From JBBRYW01 sp038253945 (GTDB lineage: Bacteria; Actinomycetota; Thermoleophilia; Gaiellales; Gaiellaceae), in assembly GCA_038253945.1 (NCBI GenBank), contig JBBSGR010000008.1, forward strand, positions 1 to 64,000: DNA of 64,000 nt, read 5' to 3'. The notes under the pieces are model-generated. The model searched no databases, was not told the origin of the DNA, and saw only the letters and a list, made by a program, of their open reading frames with translations. Position 1 is the first letter of the stretch, and each line of letters opens with the position of its first letter. Below, piece after piece: positions 1 through 6,854 of this stretch. A program made the position numbers and the translations under genes.

Positions 1-81
1 GCGGTCGTCCTCAGGCACGAGCTCGTCCAGACACGCCATCTCCACTTGCAACGTCGCCGCCTGCCCCTTCAGCTGCCCCAT
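1..81 (-). CDS. Transposase N-terminus, cut by the window edge
   Basis: The minus strand from ATG at 81 reads 27 residues to the window edge without a stop. The stretch LDELVPEDDR resembles the start of IS1182/IS4-type transposases, where a short conserved block of this kind precedes the DDE domain. Only the N-terminus is visible, so neither the family nor intactness can be settled. The surrounding DNA is full of insertion-sequence debris, which makes a transposase plausible. Confidence 0.45.
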   Translation of the reverse strand, partial: MGQLKGQAATLQVEMACLDELVPEDDR

Positions 82-339
82 CGCCACCCCGCACCCCCTC
101 GCTCGACAAGTCGAGCATAGGACCCCGGTCGGACCTCACCACTCCCAGTTTTTGGACAGGCCCCTAACGCTCGAGCGACGATTCGGAACGTGTGGTTTTC
201 CAGCCAGTAACGCGCAGTACGTGCCGTTGTTCGGCGTCTTGAAGTCGGTGTACGTGCTCCGGCGAGCGTGCGAGCCTCGAGAAGCACCAAACGAGTAATC
301 GCAAGCGCTCGGTACATCGCGCGCACAGCGCGGAGTACC

Positions 340-468
340 TTATTTACGCAGCGTCTGCGACGGCAACCCAAGATCAGCAGCGACGTGCGCGATCGGACGT
401 CCCGACTCGAACACCAGCCGTGTCGCACGGTCCAACAACTCCACCGGATACTTCCTCGACCTCGGCAT
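340..468 (-). pseudogene. IS3-family OrfA fragment (truncated)
   Basis: From ATG at 468 the minus strand encodes 42 residues beginning MPRSRKYPVELLDRATR and containing FESGRPIAHVAADLGL, then a stop. This is the helix-turn-helix start of an IS3-family OrfA (normally about 90-110 residues), which binds the element's ends. The rest of OrfA and all of the OrfB integrase domain are missing, so it is a dead fragment. It lies between other IS remnants. Confidence 0.6.
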
Positions 469-720
469 GACAGACCTCTCCTTCCGCCAGGCGAACCCTG
501 GCAACGAAGTCTCCGTCAAAACCGGGATGGCTCGCTCCGGCGACGAGATGATCGATCGGGTGTTTCCCGCGAGAAAGGTTGCGGCCGCACGGCCTATGGA
601 GGCCGGCCAGGCCCGCAGGGCGCTGGCGACGGGAGCAATGTGGGAGCTGGCCGCAAAGGCATCTGAGTGATGGTGGGCGACGCGCGCGCGTGGCTGAGTT
701 TGGCCGCAACACTGACGACC

Positions 721-960
721 TCATTGCTCGCTGGCGCGTCGTCGACTGCTGCGAGTTGCGTCGTCTCCGAGGTCGCGCAGGATGTGGTGTGCGCGTCGGC
801 AGAGTTTGCGGGCGACTGAGAGACAGGCGCGGTTGTGGTCGACTCGTCTGGCGACCTCGAGGTAGTAGGCGTGATCGGGTGAGGAGCGGCGAGCGGCGCA
901 CTGGGCGGCTTCAGACAGGGCCCAGCGGAGGAGCGCCGGCCCTTCGTGTGAGAGGTGGCC
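721..960 (-). pseudogene. IS110-family transposase C-terminal fragment
   Basis: Read on the minus strand from 960 to a TGA at 721, this frame gives HLSHEGPALLRWALSEAA and later ACLSVARKLCRRAHHILRDL. That is the C-terminal signature of IS110/IS1111 transposases (Transposase_20), in which a G-x-L-R-W-A block precedes V-A-R-K-L. No N-terminal RuvC-like DEDD domain is found upstream, so this is a remnant. Confidence 0.6.
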
Positions 961-1384
961 GGGTGCACATCCGGCGCACTTACGATCTGCATCGGGACAT
1001 CCTCGAGCTCCACGGTCTTGAACGACCCGCGTGCTCTAAAGCGCTGGTGCCGAGGAGTCCCCACCACGTTGTCATCCATGAAGAAGCGGACCCGCGTCAA
1101 GGTCACGGGCTTCGGGAGGTTGGGCGCCTCGCTGCTGGCGGCGGGCGCGGGGCCGTGACGGGGACGCTCCAGTCATCCATCCGGCCGCGCGGAGCGGGCC
1201 AGAGTGCCACGCGGGGCTCGGGGGATCAATCGAGTGGGGCGGCCGTCCTTTGTGAGTGAGGCCAGACTTTCATGCGAGCTCGCCCGAGCAGCGCGAAGAG
1301 GGGTCCGGGGCGCGGGGCACGTTCAAGTGGTCGACGGGCGGTCATGACGCTGTCTTGACGGGAGGCGCGCGCGCCGGCCCCGGA
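961..1384. other. No recognisable gene
   Basis: About 420 bases between two IS110-like fragments. Open frames exist on both strands but are arginine/proline-rich or low-complexity and match no family I recognise. It is probably decayed mobile-element DNA. Confidence 0.4.
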
Positions 1385-1487
1385 GCTTGGAGGCAACGCA
1401 TCTCGCCGTCGCGTAGGCCGTAGTAGCAGAGGTGAGCATGCGCCTGGCGATCCCGACCTTGGCGATCTTGCGGCCGCGGCGACCGAC
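1385..1487 (-). pseudogene. Second IS110-like transposase tail, frameshifted
   Basis: Two minus-strand frames together give GRRGRKIAKVGIARRML and then HLCYYGLRDGEMRCL. Joined across one frameshift they resemble the last 40 or so residues of an IS110-family transposase (R-G-R-K-x-A-x-V-A-x-A-R followed by Y-G-L-R-D-G-E). The fragment is very short and the assignment rests on these motifs alone. Confidence 0.42.
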
Positions 1488-1558
1488 CGGAAGGCTTGAA
1501 GTCTGAACTCGGGTAACGGTTTTGAGGAGAAAACGAGACCGCCGTTTCGCGGCGCACC

Positions 1559-1777
1559 TTACTGGATGTCGAGCAGCGCGCGCACGAGGGGGATGTCGTC
1601 GTCGCGGTCGCGCATCGCGACCAGCTGATTCACAACGTAGGCCGGCTCTGCGGAGAGCGGGCGGCCGACGACGAGCGCCTCGCCGGCGAGATTCTCACGC
1701 CAGACTTCCGAGCCGTCCGGGTAGACGGCGAGATACCCACCGCTCCAGCGTTCGAGCGCGCGGGCCCAGTCCGTCAC
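1559..1777 (-). CDS. Small protein of unknown function
   Basis: A 72-residue acidic protein from a GTG start, containing ERWSGGYLAVYPDGSEVWRE and ending VRALLDIQ. I do not recognise the family. Its composition (balanced charge, W/Y/L spacing) is protein-like rather than a high-GC shadow. It lies 75 bases downstream of, and on the same strand as, the short XRE regulator, so it may be co-transcribed with it. No signal peptide or membrane segment is seen. It could still be a chance frame. Confidence 0.45.
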   Translation of the reverse strand: MTDWARALERWSGGYLAVYPDGSEVWRENLAGEALVVGRPLSAEPAYVVNQLVAMRDRDDDIPLVRALLDIQ

Positions 1778-1852
1778 GCGCCGGGGGAGTCGGGCCGGAC
1801 GCTTACCGCAGCTCTGCGCGCGAGCGATAGCGGCAGGAACGTGCCCCCGATC

Positions 1853-2329
1853 TCATGCCTCGGCGGTCGTCAGGGCGCCGGTGGCGTGTTCTCCATCAAT
1901 AGGCCCGTGCCCCAACGAAGTCTCTCCCCCCTGAACGAGCTGCTCGATTCGGGAGAGGGCGAGCGAAAGGGAGTCGACAAGCCCACGCACTAGTTCGAGT
2001 TGCGCACGCGGATCATCCTCCTCAGCGTCCAGCCGCCGCCTAACGAGCTGATCAAGAGGAACGGAATCCCAGAATCGGCGAGCCGAATCGCCCACGCCAT
2101 CGTCGATCCCGAGGAGAGCGCCTTCGCTCGTCGCGAGACGTTGAGCGAAGAGACGGAGAATTTGGAGGGAGGGCACGCGGGCAGCGTGCTCAATGTGAGC
2201 CACGTAGCTGGCACTACAGACGCCAGCGGCGAGTTTAGCTTGGGACACTCCGGCGGCTAGCCGCGCGGCCTTGAGGCGGACGCCGAGTTGGACGGGATCA
2301 CGGACGTGGCCGAGGCGCTTGCGTGCCAT
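1853..2329 (-). CDS. Short XRE-family HTH regulator (158 aa)
   Basis: An N-terminal Cro/C1-type HTH lies at about residues 15-70 (LGVRLKAARLAAGVSQAKLA then SYVAHIEHAARVPSLQ). It closely parallels the HTH of the XRE-TPR regulator encoded just upstream on the same strand (LRLKASREAAGLSQRALA, ISRVEAGERIPSLQ). The remaining ~85 residues are helical and charged but contain no TPR repeats. ATG at 2329 was chosen because the HTH follows after a normal short lead; in-frame upstream codons add an unlikely Cys/His-rich extension. It looks like a truncated paralogue that might compete for the same DNA sites. That role is inference. Confidence 0.75.
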   Translation of the reverse strand: MARKRLGHVRDPVQLGVRLKAARLAAGVSQAKLAAGVCSASYVAHIEHAARVPSLQILRLFAQRLATSEGALLGIDDGVGDSARRFWDSVPLDQLVRRRLDAEEDDPRAQLELVRGLVDSLSLALSRIEQLVQGGETSLGHGPIDGEHATGALTTAEA

Positions 2330-2527
2330 CTCGTAATAACAATAGTTGTCGAGGGTGATGTCATGAGTGACCAGACCCGTCCCGCTGTGCCTTACCGCAC
2401 AGCGACTGGCTACGGGAAGCCGCCCGAATGCGCTCTCCAGCACTACGCGATCGAAGGAAACCCCCCAGGTCCGTGCGATCAGGCAGCGATCGCGTTGGCC
2501 GCTACGCAGGCAAGGGCGGCAGGATCG

Positions 2528-3832
2528 CTACGGTGCCTCGTGTCCGATCCGGGCCTGGATGCCCATTGCCTTCTTAAGTGCCTCAAAGGCCTCCTGAGTC
2601 CTGCCCTGTTCCTCGAGCACCTCGGAAAGGCTTGTGTAGACGGACGTCAGGTAGCGGTTATGACCAGGCTCGAGCGTTTCGACGGCGAGCTCGTAGAGCT
2701 CCGCGGCCCGGTCAAGCTCACCGAGGCTCTTGAAGGCGTCTGCCACGTAGCCATAGCCGCGTCCGGCTTCCAATGGATGAATCTCCCGCAACGCACCCGC
2801 TGCCTCCATCCCAATTGCTGCCGCTTCCTCAAGGTCGCCCTGCTGGGCGACTGCGCGTGCTTCCTCGAGCCGAAATTTGTGGAACTCGAGAGGATTGCCG
2901 CTTCCTTGAAGAAGCTCGACACCGCGCTGGATGAGCGGAAGAGCGGCGTCCACATTGCCGCGGTCGAGCTCGATGTGCGCAAGTAGTTGCTGCGCCCGAG
3001 CGAGATAATGCGTGTCTTCGGTGAGCTCGATCAGCCCCACCGCCCTTCGGGCGTAGCGCGCCGCCGTTTCTGGGTTGCCCTTTTGCGCGTGCAGGCGCGA
3101 CTGCGTCCAGTAGATGCGAGCACGTGCCGCTGGGTCGGCCAAGTCAGCCGCGCGGGCTAGCGTCCGCCCAAGCAACTCCTCGGCGCGACCGAGGCGGCCT
3201 GAATCCATGAGCGCGTTTGCGAGAAGGACTGCGAATCGGATCGTTTCGGGCCGATCGTCGTCACTCTCGGCGCCAGCAAGCGACCTCTCGAATACGCCGA
3301 TCGCGGCTTCGTACTCGCCCAGGGCCGCATAACTCCGACCCAGCGTCTCGGCGACGCCTGAGGGCAGTCGTTCGGCGTCACCGAGCAATTCCACAACCTC
3401 CTCGAGTCGGTCGCGGCTCAGCGGCGGATTGCCCATCCGGAAAGCGAGCTGTCCAAGCCCGCTGAGCGAAGCGGCGCGCGCACCGTCAGACCCCGCCTCG
3501 GTGAGGAGCTCGTCGTAAAGCCGCTGAGCCAGCTCAAGATCGTCCATCCGTAGTGCAAGGTCGGCTTCAAGTAGCCGTGGGTCATCTCGGACAGCCTGAT
3601 CCGGAGCGCCACGAGCAAGGTAGTCCTCAGTCACTCCGAGTCGTCGGCCGAGCTCACGAATCACCTGCAGGGACGGAATGCGCTCGCCTGCCTCGACCCG
3701 AGAGATGTAGGCGGGTGAACAGCCAGGGAAAGCGAGCGCCCGCTGGCTAAGCCCAGCCGCCTCGCGGCTGGCCTTCAGACGAAGGCCGACGGCGCCGGGG
3801 TTGTCGACGTGTGTTGACTTTTGTCGAGGCAC
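2528..3832 (-). CDS. XRE-TPR regulator, RRNPP-like (434 aa)
   Basis: Residues ~10-66 form a Cro/C1-type HTH; from ~75 to 425 the protein is a run of helical hairpins with TPR spacing (LGRSYAALGEYEAAIGVFER, SRLHAQKGNPETAARYARRA, DAFKSLGELDRAAELYELA). HTH plus TPR at 380-430 residues is the layout of RRNPP peptide receptors such as NprR and AimR, where an imported peptide binds the TPR cavity and changes DNA binding. The start is GTG at 3832 with almost no leader. A divergent gene 62 bases away encodes a tiny exported peptide, the usual genetic arrangement of such pairs. The cognate function is inferred. Confidence 0.88.
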   Translation of the reverse strand: MPRQKSTHVDNPGAVGLRLKASREAAGLSQRALAFPGCSPAYISRVEAGERIPSLQVIRELGRRLGVTEDYLARGAPDQAVRDDPRLLEADLALRMDDLELAQRLYDELLTEAGSDGARAASLSGLGQLAFRMGNPPLSRDRLEEVVELLGDAERLPSGVAETLGRSYAALGEYEAAIGVFERSLAGAESDDDRPETIRFAVLLANALMDSGRLGRAEELLGRTLARAADLADPAARARIYWTQSRLHAQKGNPETAARYARRAVGLIELTEDTHYLARAQQLLAHIELDRGNVDAALPLIQRGVELLQGSGNPLEFHKFRLEEARAVAQQGDLEEAAAIGMEAAGALREIHPLEAGRGYGYVADAFKSLGELDRAAELYELAVETLEPGHNRYLTSVYTSLSEVLEEQGRTQEAFEALKKAMGIQARIGHEAP

Positions 3833-3843
3833 AGTGTTAGTCT
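3814..3843 (+). promoter_or_regulatory. Putative sigma-70 promoter of the peptide gene
   Basis: TTGACT at 3814-3819 and TAGTCT at 3838-3843 are spaced by 18 bases and point to the peptide gene at 3895. The -35 box lies inside the first codons of the divergent XRE-TPR gene (GTG at 3832-3830), so regulator and peptide transcription overlap. A perfect CCCGGGCCCGGG palindrome follows at 3852-3863 and could be an operator. Confidence 0.45.
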
Positions 3844-3860
3844 TATGTCATCCCGGGCCC

Positions 3861-3893
3861 GGGACTGTCCATCACTTCCGAAAGGACGGTCCC
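3861..3893 (+). promoter_or_regulatory. Leader inverted repeat over the peptide gene RBS
   Basis: GGGACTGTCC (3861-3870) and GGACGGTCCC (3884-3893) form a 10-bp inverted repeat with one mismatch and a 13-base loop, ending one base before the peptide ATG. The loop and right arm contain the likely ribosome site GAAAGGA, so the hairpin would mask it in RNA. The same element could act as a DNA operator instead. Confidence 0.4.
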
Positions 3894-3894
3894 A

Positions 3895-4005
3895 ATGAAG
3901 CACCGATTTGCTTCCGCCTGTCTCTTCATCGCGTCACTGATTGTGACCATAGCTGCGTTCGCACCTCTGGCGCTCGCTGAAGGTCAGGGTCCGAACTGGC
4001 CGTAG
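3895..4005 (+). CDS. 36-residue exported peptide precursor, candidate pheromone
   Basis: ATG at 3895 follows a GAAAGGA ribosome site. The product has a basic start (MKHR), a hydrophobic core to about residue 27 and an A-L-A signal-peptidase motif at residues 26-28. Cleavage there would release only eight residues, EGQGPNWP. It is divergent from the XRE-TPR regulator and is followed by a perfect 11-bp hairpin, which supports a real transcription unit. Precursors that are essentially a signal peptide plus 5-10 residues next to an HTH-TPR gene typify RRNPP signalling (Phr, PapR, NprX, AimP). Too short for most gene finders. Function and processing are inferred. Confidence 0.7.
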   Translation: MKHRFASACLFIASLIVTIAAFAPLALAEGQGPNWP

Positions 4006-4034
4006 AGCGCCACTGTCCGATGAAGATTACGCGT

Positions 4035-4060
4035 CACGGCGGACCCGCCGGTCCGCCGTG
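4035..4060 (+). terminator. Hairpin terminator after the peptide gene
   Basis: CACGGCGGACC (4035-4045) and GGTCCGCCGTG (4050-4060) form a perfect 11-bp stem with a CGCC loop, 30 bases after the peptide stop codon. No long T-run follows (GCGTTAACTT), as is common in GC-rich actinobacterial terminators. Confidence 0.6.
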
Positions 4061-4090
4061 GCGTTAACTTGGCGCGTGAGAGTGTTGTCC

Positions 4091-4651
4091 CGAGGATGTC
4101 CCGCTCGTCGTGGAACTTCGCGACGGCGGTCCCGGTGTGTAGGTCATGTCCCGGCCGGCCTGCGGTGAAAAGGCGTCTGCGCCGCGCCTGGGCCAACCGC
4201 GACCAAGCTCGTGCCTTGGGCGAGCTGAACGCTCTCGCAGCCGAGCTGGAGCGCTCCCATCCCGGCGCGGCCGCCTCGCTGCGAGACGGGATGGCCGAGA
4301 CGCTCACTCTCAGCCGGCTCGGGATCGAGGGCTCGCTCAAGCGGACGCTCGAGTCGACGAATCCTGCGAGTCGATGATCGAGTGCGTCCGCCGCACCAGC
4401 CGCAACGTCAAGCGTTGGTCCTCGGGCGAGATGGCTCTGCGCTGGACGGCCGCCGGAATGCTAGAAGCCGAGCGTCAGTTCCGGCGGATCATCGGCTACC
4501 GCGATCTCGCCAAGCTCTCGATTGCGATCGAGAACGAGCTCGGTCGAACGACCGTCCTGTCCCCGACCGAGGAGGTCGCTATTCTCGTCACCGCCTGACC
4601 TACAGACCGGGACCGCCGTCGCGAAGTTCCACGACGAGCGGGACATCCTCG
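4091..4651. mobile_element. Miniature IS256-family element with 56-bp inverted ends
   Basis: The 56 bases at 4091-4146 reappear inverted at 4596-4651 with a single mismatch. Between them lie only the last ~140 codons of an IS256 (mutator-type) transposase. The element is thus an internally deleted, non-autonomous derivative of about 561 bp. I see no clear 8-9 bp target duplication beside the ends. Such long inverted ends with no intact transposase suggest past trans-mobilisation by a full-length relative. Confidence 0.75.
4173..4598 (+). pseudogene. IS256-family transposase C-terminus, frameshifted
   Basis: One frame reads RDQARALGELNALAAELE and LGIEGSLKRTLESTNP, then stops near 4375. The next frame continues with ESMIECVRRTSRNVKRWSSG and EMALRWTAAGMLEAERQFRR to a stop at 4598. 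Joined across one frameshift at about 4365, this is the C-terminal third of an IS256-family transposase (typical block R-R-x-T-R-N-V-K-R-W then M-A-L-R-W). It sits inside the miniature element's inverted ends. Confidence 0.75.
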
Positions 4652-4707
4652 TCTCGGTTGCTGCTGAAGACAATCGAGAGAGGAGGCGGCGGATGCGCGT
4701 GACGACG

Positions 4708-5061
4708 CTATTCAAGCGCTTGTTGCGATTGGATGGAGCGCGGGTGGTCGCAGTTCGGAGCGACGGCTTGCACTGGCCCCACGACGACGGCTTGAGGTGG
4801 CTCCACCTCCCGCGGCGTTTGCTGCCGAGCCCCGTGCTTGAAGCGCCAGGACTCGCTGCCGGTCTCGATGATGTGAGCCCTGTGCGTGAGCCGGTCGACG
4901 ACCGCCTTCGCCAGGCGCGGGTCGGGGAAGACCTTCGTCCACTCGCCGAAGGGGAAGTTGGTTGTCACGATCAACGACGCTCGCTCGTTGCGCTCCGAGA
5001 TCACCTGGAAGACGAGCTCGGCCGCCCCTTCGGGCAAAGCGAGGTAGCCGAGCTCGTCGAC
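4708..5061 (-). pseudogene. IS21-family IstB ATPase fragment (N-terminus missing)
   Basis: The minus frame carries the C-terminal half of an IstB-type AAA+ transposition helper: Walker B VDELGYLAL at the break, then ASLIVTTNFPFGEWTKVF, DPRLAKAVVDRLTHRA and HIIETGSESWRF. IstB activates the IstA transposase and is normally about 250 residues. Here the Walker A half is absent and homology stops at 5061, exactly where a palindromic repeat begins. No istA is found. Confidence 0.8.
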
Positions 5062-5098
5062 CTATGCCGACATCGGCATAGGTCGACCTACGCCGACA
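5057..5098. repeat. Palindrome plus repeated 16-mer at the istB break
   Basis: TCGACCTATGCCGA (5057-5070) and TCGGCATAGGTCGA (5073-5086) are a perfect 14-bp inverted repeat with a CA loop. TCGACCTATGCCGACA then recurs with one change at 5083-5098. Read on the minus strand the unit begins TGTCGGC, compatible with an IS21-type end, which carry multiple internal repeats. Confidence 0.6.
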
Positions 5099-5268
5099 CC
5101 TGTAGCCGGATCCGCGTGCCGCTGATCTTCGGTTCGTGCGGCGGAGCGAAGCCGTCCGCTTCGGCCTCGGCCGTCGCTGCCCGCCAACAACAACGCGTCG
5201 TGCACAAGCGACGAAATCGCCGCACCCCCCAATCGGTGCCGGTTCGACTCACGCAATAGTCGGCCTAA

Positions 5269-6193
5269 GAGCCTATCCCGGTAGGTCCTCCGCGGTCGCG
5301 AGTCGCCAGGCAATCAGTCCACACGCGAGCTGCAGCAGGGCGCGGTGGTTTTGGGGCTTCTTCGACCAGCGGATGAGCAGGCCGCGGAAGCGGTTCAGCC
5401 AGGAATGGGTGCGCTCGACGACCCAGCGGCGAGCACGGAAGCCAGCCTCACGCTCGAGGGCTTTCTTCTCCTCGCCGCGGGAACGGATGTGGGGCTTGAG
5501 GGCAAACTCGTCAGCGAGCTCGTACACCTCCGGGTAGTCGTAGCCCTTGTCCAGGCAGACGCCCTGCCCGCACTCGTCGCTGGCGTCCGGTCGCTCGATC
5601 AGGATGCTCTCGAGCGTCGCGCGCAGGAGCTTGAAGTCATTGACGTTCGCGCCGGCGATCTCGAGCCCGATCGGGACGCCCCTGCCTTCGCAGAGGAGCG
5701 ATCGCTTCGCCCCTTTTTCGCTCTGTTAGTGGGATTTGGACCCGTCGCAGCGCCACCCAGCGGCGCCTTGCCGAGCGCGCCGTCACAGGACAGCCACTCC
5801 CACTCGATCCCCTTCAACTCGTCGTAGGTGAGCAGCCCCTGCCGCCAGAACTGCTCGAACAGCCCCGCCTCCGCCCACTCCTGAAAGCGGCGGTGCGCCG
5901 AGCTCGAGGAGCAGATCCCGGTCGCGTTGAGCGCGTTCCATTGCATCCCGGTGCGCAGCACAAGCAAGATCGCGTCGATCGCGTCGCGGTCGGGCACCCG
6001 CGGGTTGTGACAACCCAGCGGATGCGGCGGACGCGGCGGCAGCAGCGGCTCCAACCGCTCCCACGTTTGATCGGGAATCCGCCAACCATCGTCTCTCCCA
6101 ACAAGACCCATCGTCGTCCTCCCTCGTCGCAGTTTCTCAACGAGGGCGGACTTCGCCGCCGGAGCCGAGGTCCCTTCCTAGCGGGATAGGCTC
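5269..6193 (-). mobile_element. Complete IS5-family insertion sequence, 925 bp
   Basis: The ends carry inverted repeats beginning GAGCCTATCCCG (5269-5280 and, inverted, 6182-6193). TAA occurs directly outside both ends (5266-5268 and 6194-6196), consistent with a 3-bp TNA target duplication. The element contains one transposase gene in two overlapping frames and nothing else. Length, ends and gene layout fit the IS427/IS1031 groups of the IS5 family. Confidence 0.85.
5273..6111 (-). CDS. IS5-family transposase made by -1 frameshifting
   Basis: The first frame (6111 down to about 5710) has the IS5 N-terminus: IPDQTWERLEPLLPPRPP, AIDAILLVLRTGMQWNAL and the first catalytic Asp in WLSCDGALGKAP. 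At the minus-strand run AAAAAGGGG (5710-5718) a -1 slip restores KRSLLCEGRGVPIGLEIAG and continues through CLDKGYDYPEVYEL to RRWVVERTHSWLNRFR, with the catalytic Glu in VERTHSW. Total is about 280 residues, normal for the family. Programmed -1 frameshifting is known in IS427-type elements, so the gene is probably functional rather than broken. Confidence 0.85.
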
Positions 6194-6347
6194 TAAGCGC
6201 TTCGAATTCCTTCGGGTCGCCGGTTCGCGTTCGGCTAGCTCCGTGGCCTTGACTCAACCACCACAGCCAAGAGCTCGCCGGTAGCCGCCGTGAGCCCGTC
6301 GCCGCTTTGATAACCGACGCGGTCGACCGCGGGACATCCCGTGGCCC

Positions 6348-6854
6348 CTAGACCGAAAGCCCGACCGGCGCGAGAACCTCGAGCACGCAGCCACGTGCCG
6401 TAGGCGCCGCCAACCAGATGAGCGGCTGAGCGGGCTCCGGTGGCCCATCAAAGGCGAGTGCGAACCGGTCCGCTGCGAGCAGGATCGGCAGTCGAGCACG
6501 CAGCGGGTCGCTGTTGTGACCGCTGACGTCAAAGCGGAGGACGAACGAGCACTTCACCGGTCGCTCGAAGCGGACGCGCAGGAGGAGGCGCCCGTGCGGC
6601 CGCCCACGGCTTGGCAAGAGCAGGGCCCACGCGGAGACGACATGGCCGCTCGGCTCGTCCTTGAGGACGCGGGCCAGGTCGAGGACGTCGCGACGACCTT
6701 GGGACTCGATCCGGAGGCCCACGGTCAGCCCGTCGCTTGGAGTGCCGTCGAACACGGTGGCGCCGACGCAAGGAAGCGCTTCGCGCGTGAGTTTCCCCAG
6801 TTCTCGCTCGAGACGCTTCGGAGCTAGCTTCGTCAAGTCCTCGATGGATCTCAC
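6348..6854 (-). CDS. Unknown protein ending the type IV secretion operon (168 aa)
   Basis: It starts with GTG at 6854 in a GTGA overlap with the stop of the TraG gene, so the two are translationally coupled. The N-terminus is helical and charged (IEDLTKLAPKRLERELGKL), followed by a likely beta-rich part (TVGLRIESQGRRDVLDLARV, HGRLLLRVRFERPVKCSFVL). No signal peptide, membrane span or known motif is seen. Its position suggests a soluble accessory of the coupling protein or a transfer factor. I do not recognise the family. Confidence 0.65.
   Translation of the reverse strand: MRSIEDLTKLAPKRLERELGKLTREALPCVGATVFDGTPSDGLTVGLRIESQGRRDVLDLARVLKDEPSGHVVSAWALLLPSRGRPHGRLLLRVRFERPVKCSFVLRFDVSGHNSDPLRARLPILLAADRFALAFDGPPEPAQPLIWLAAPTARGCVLEVLAPVGLSV

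Noticed and set aside
2288..2986. Long plus-strand open frame opposite the XRE genes
   Set aside because: It lies antisense to two clear HTH genes and has no motif or ribosome site; it is a high-GC shadow.
4091..4651. Target-site duplication around the miniature IS256 element
   Set aside because: The 8-9 bases flanking the two ends do not match.
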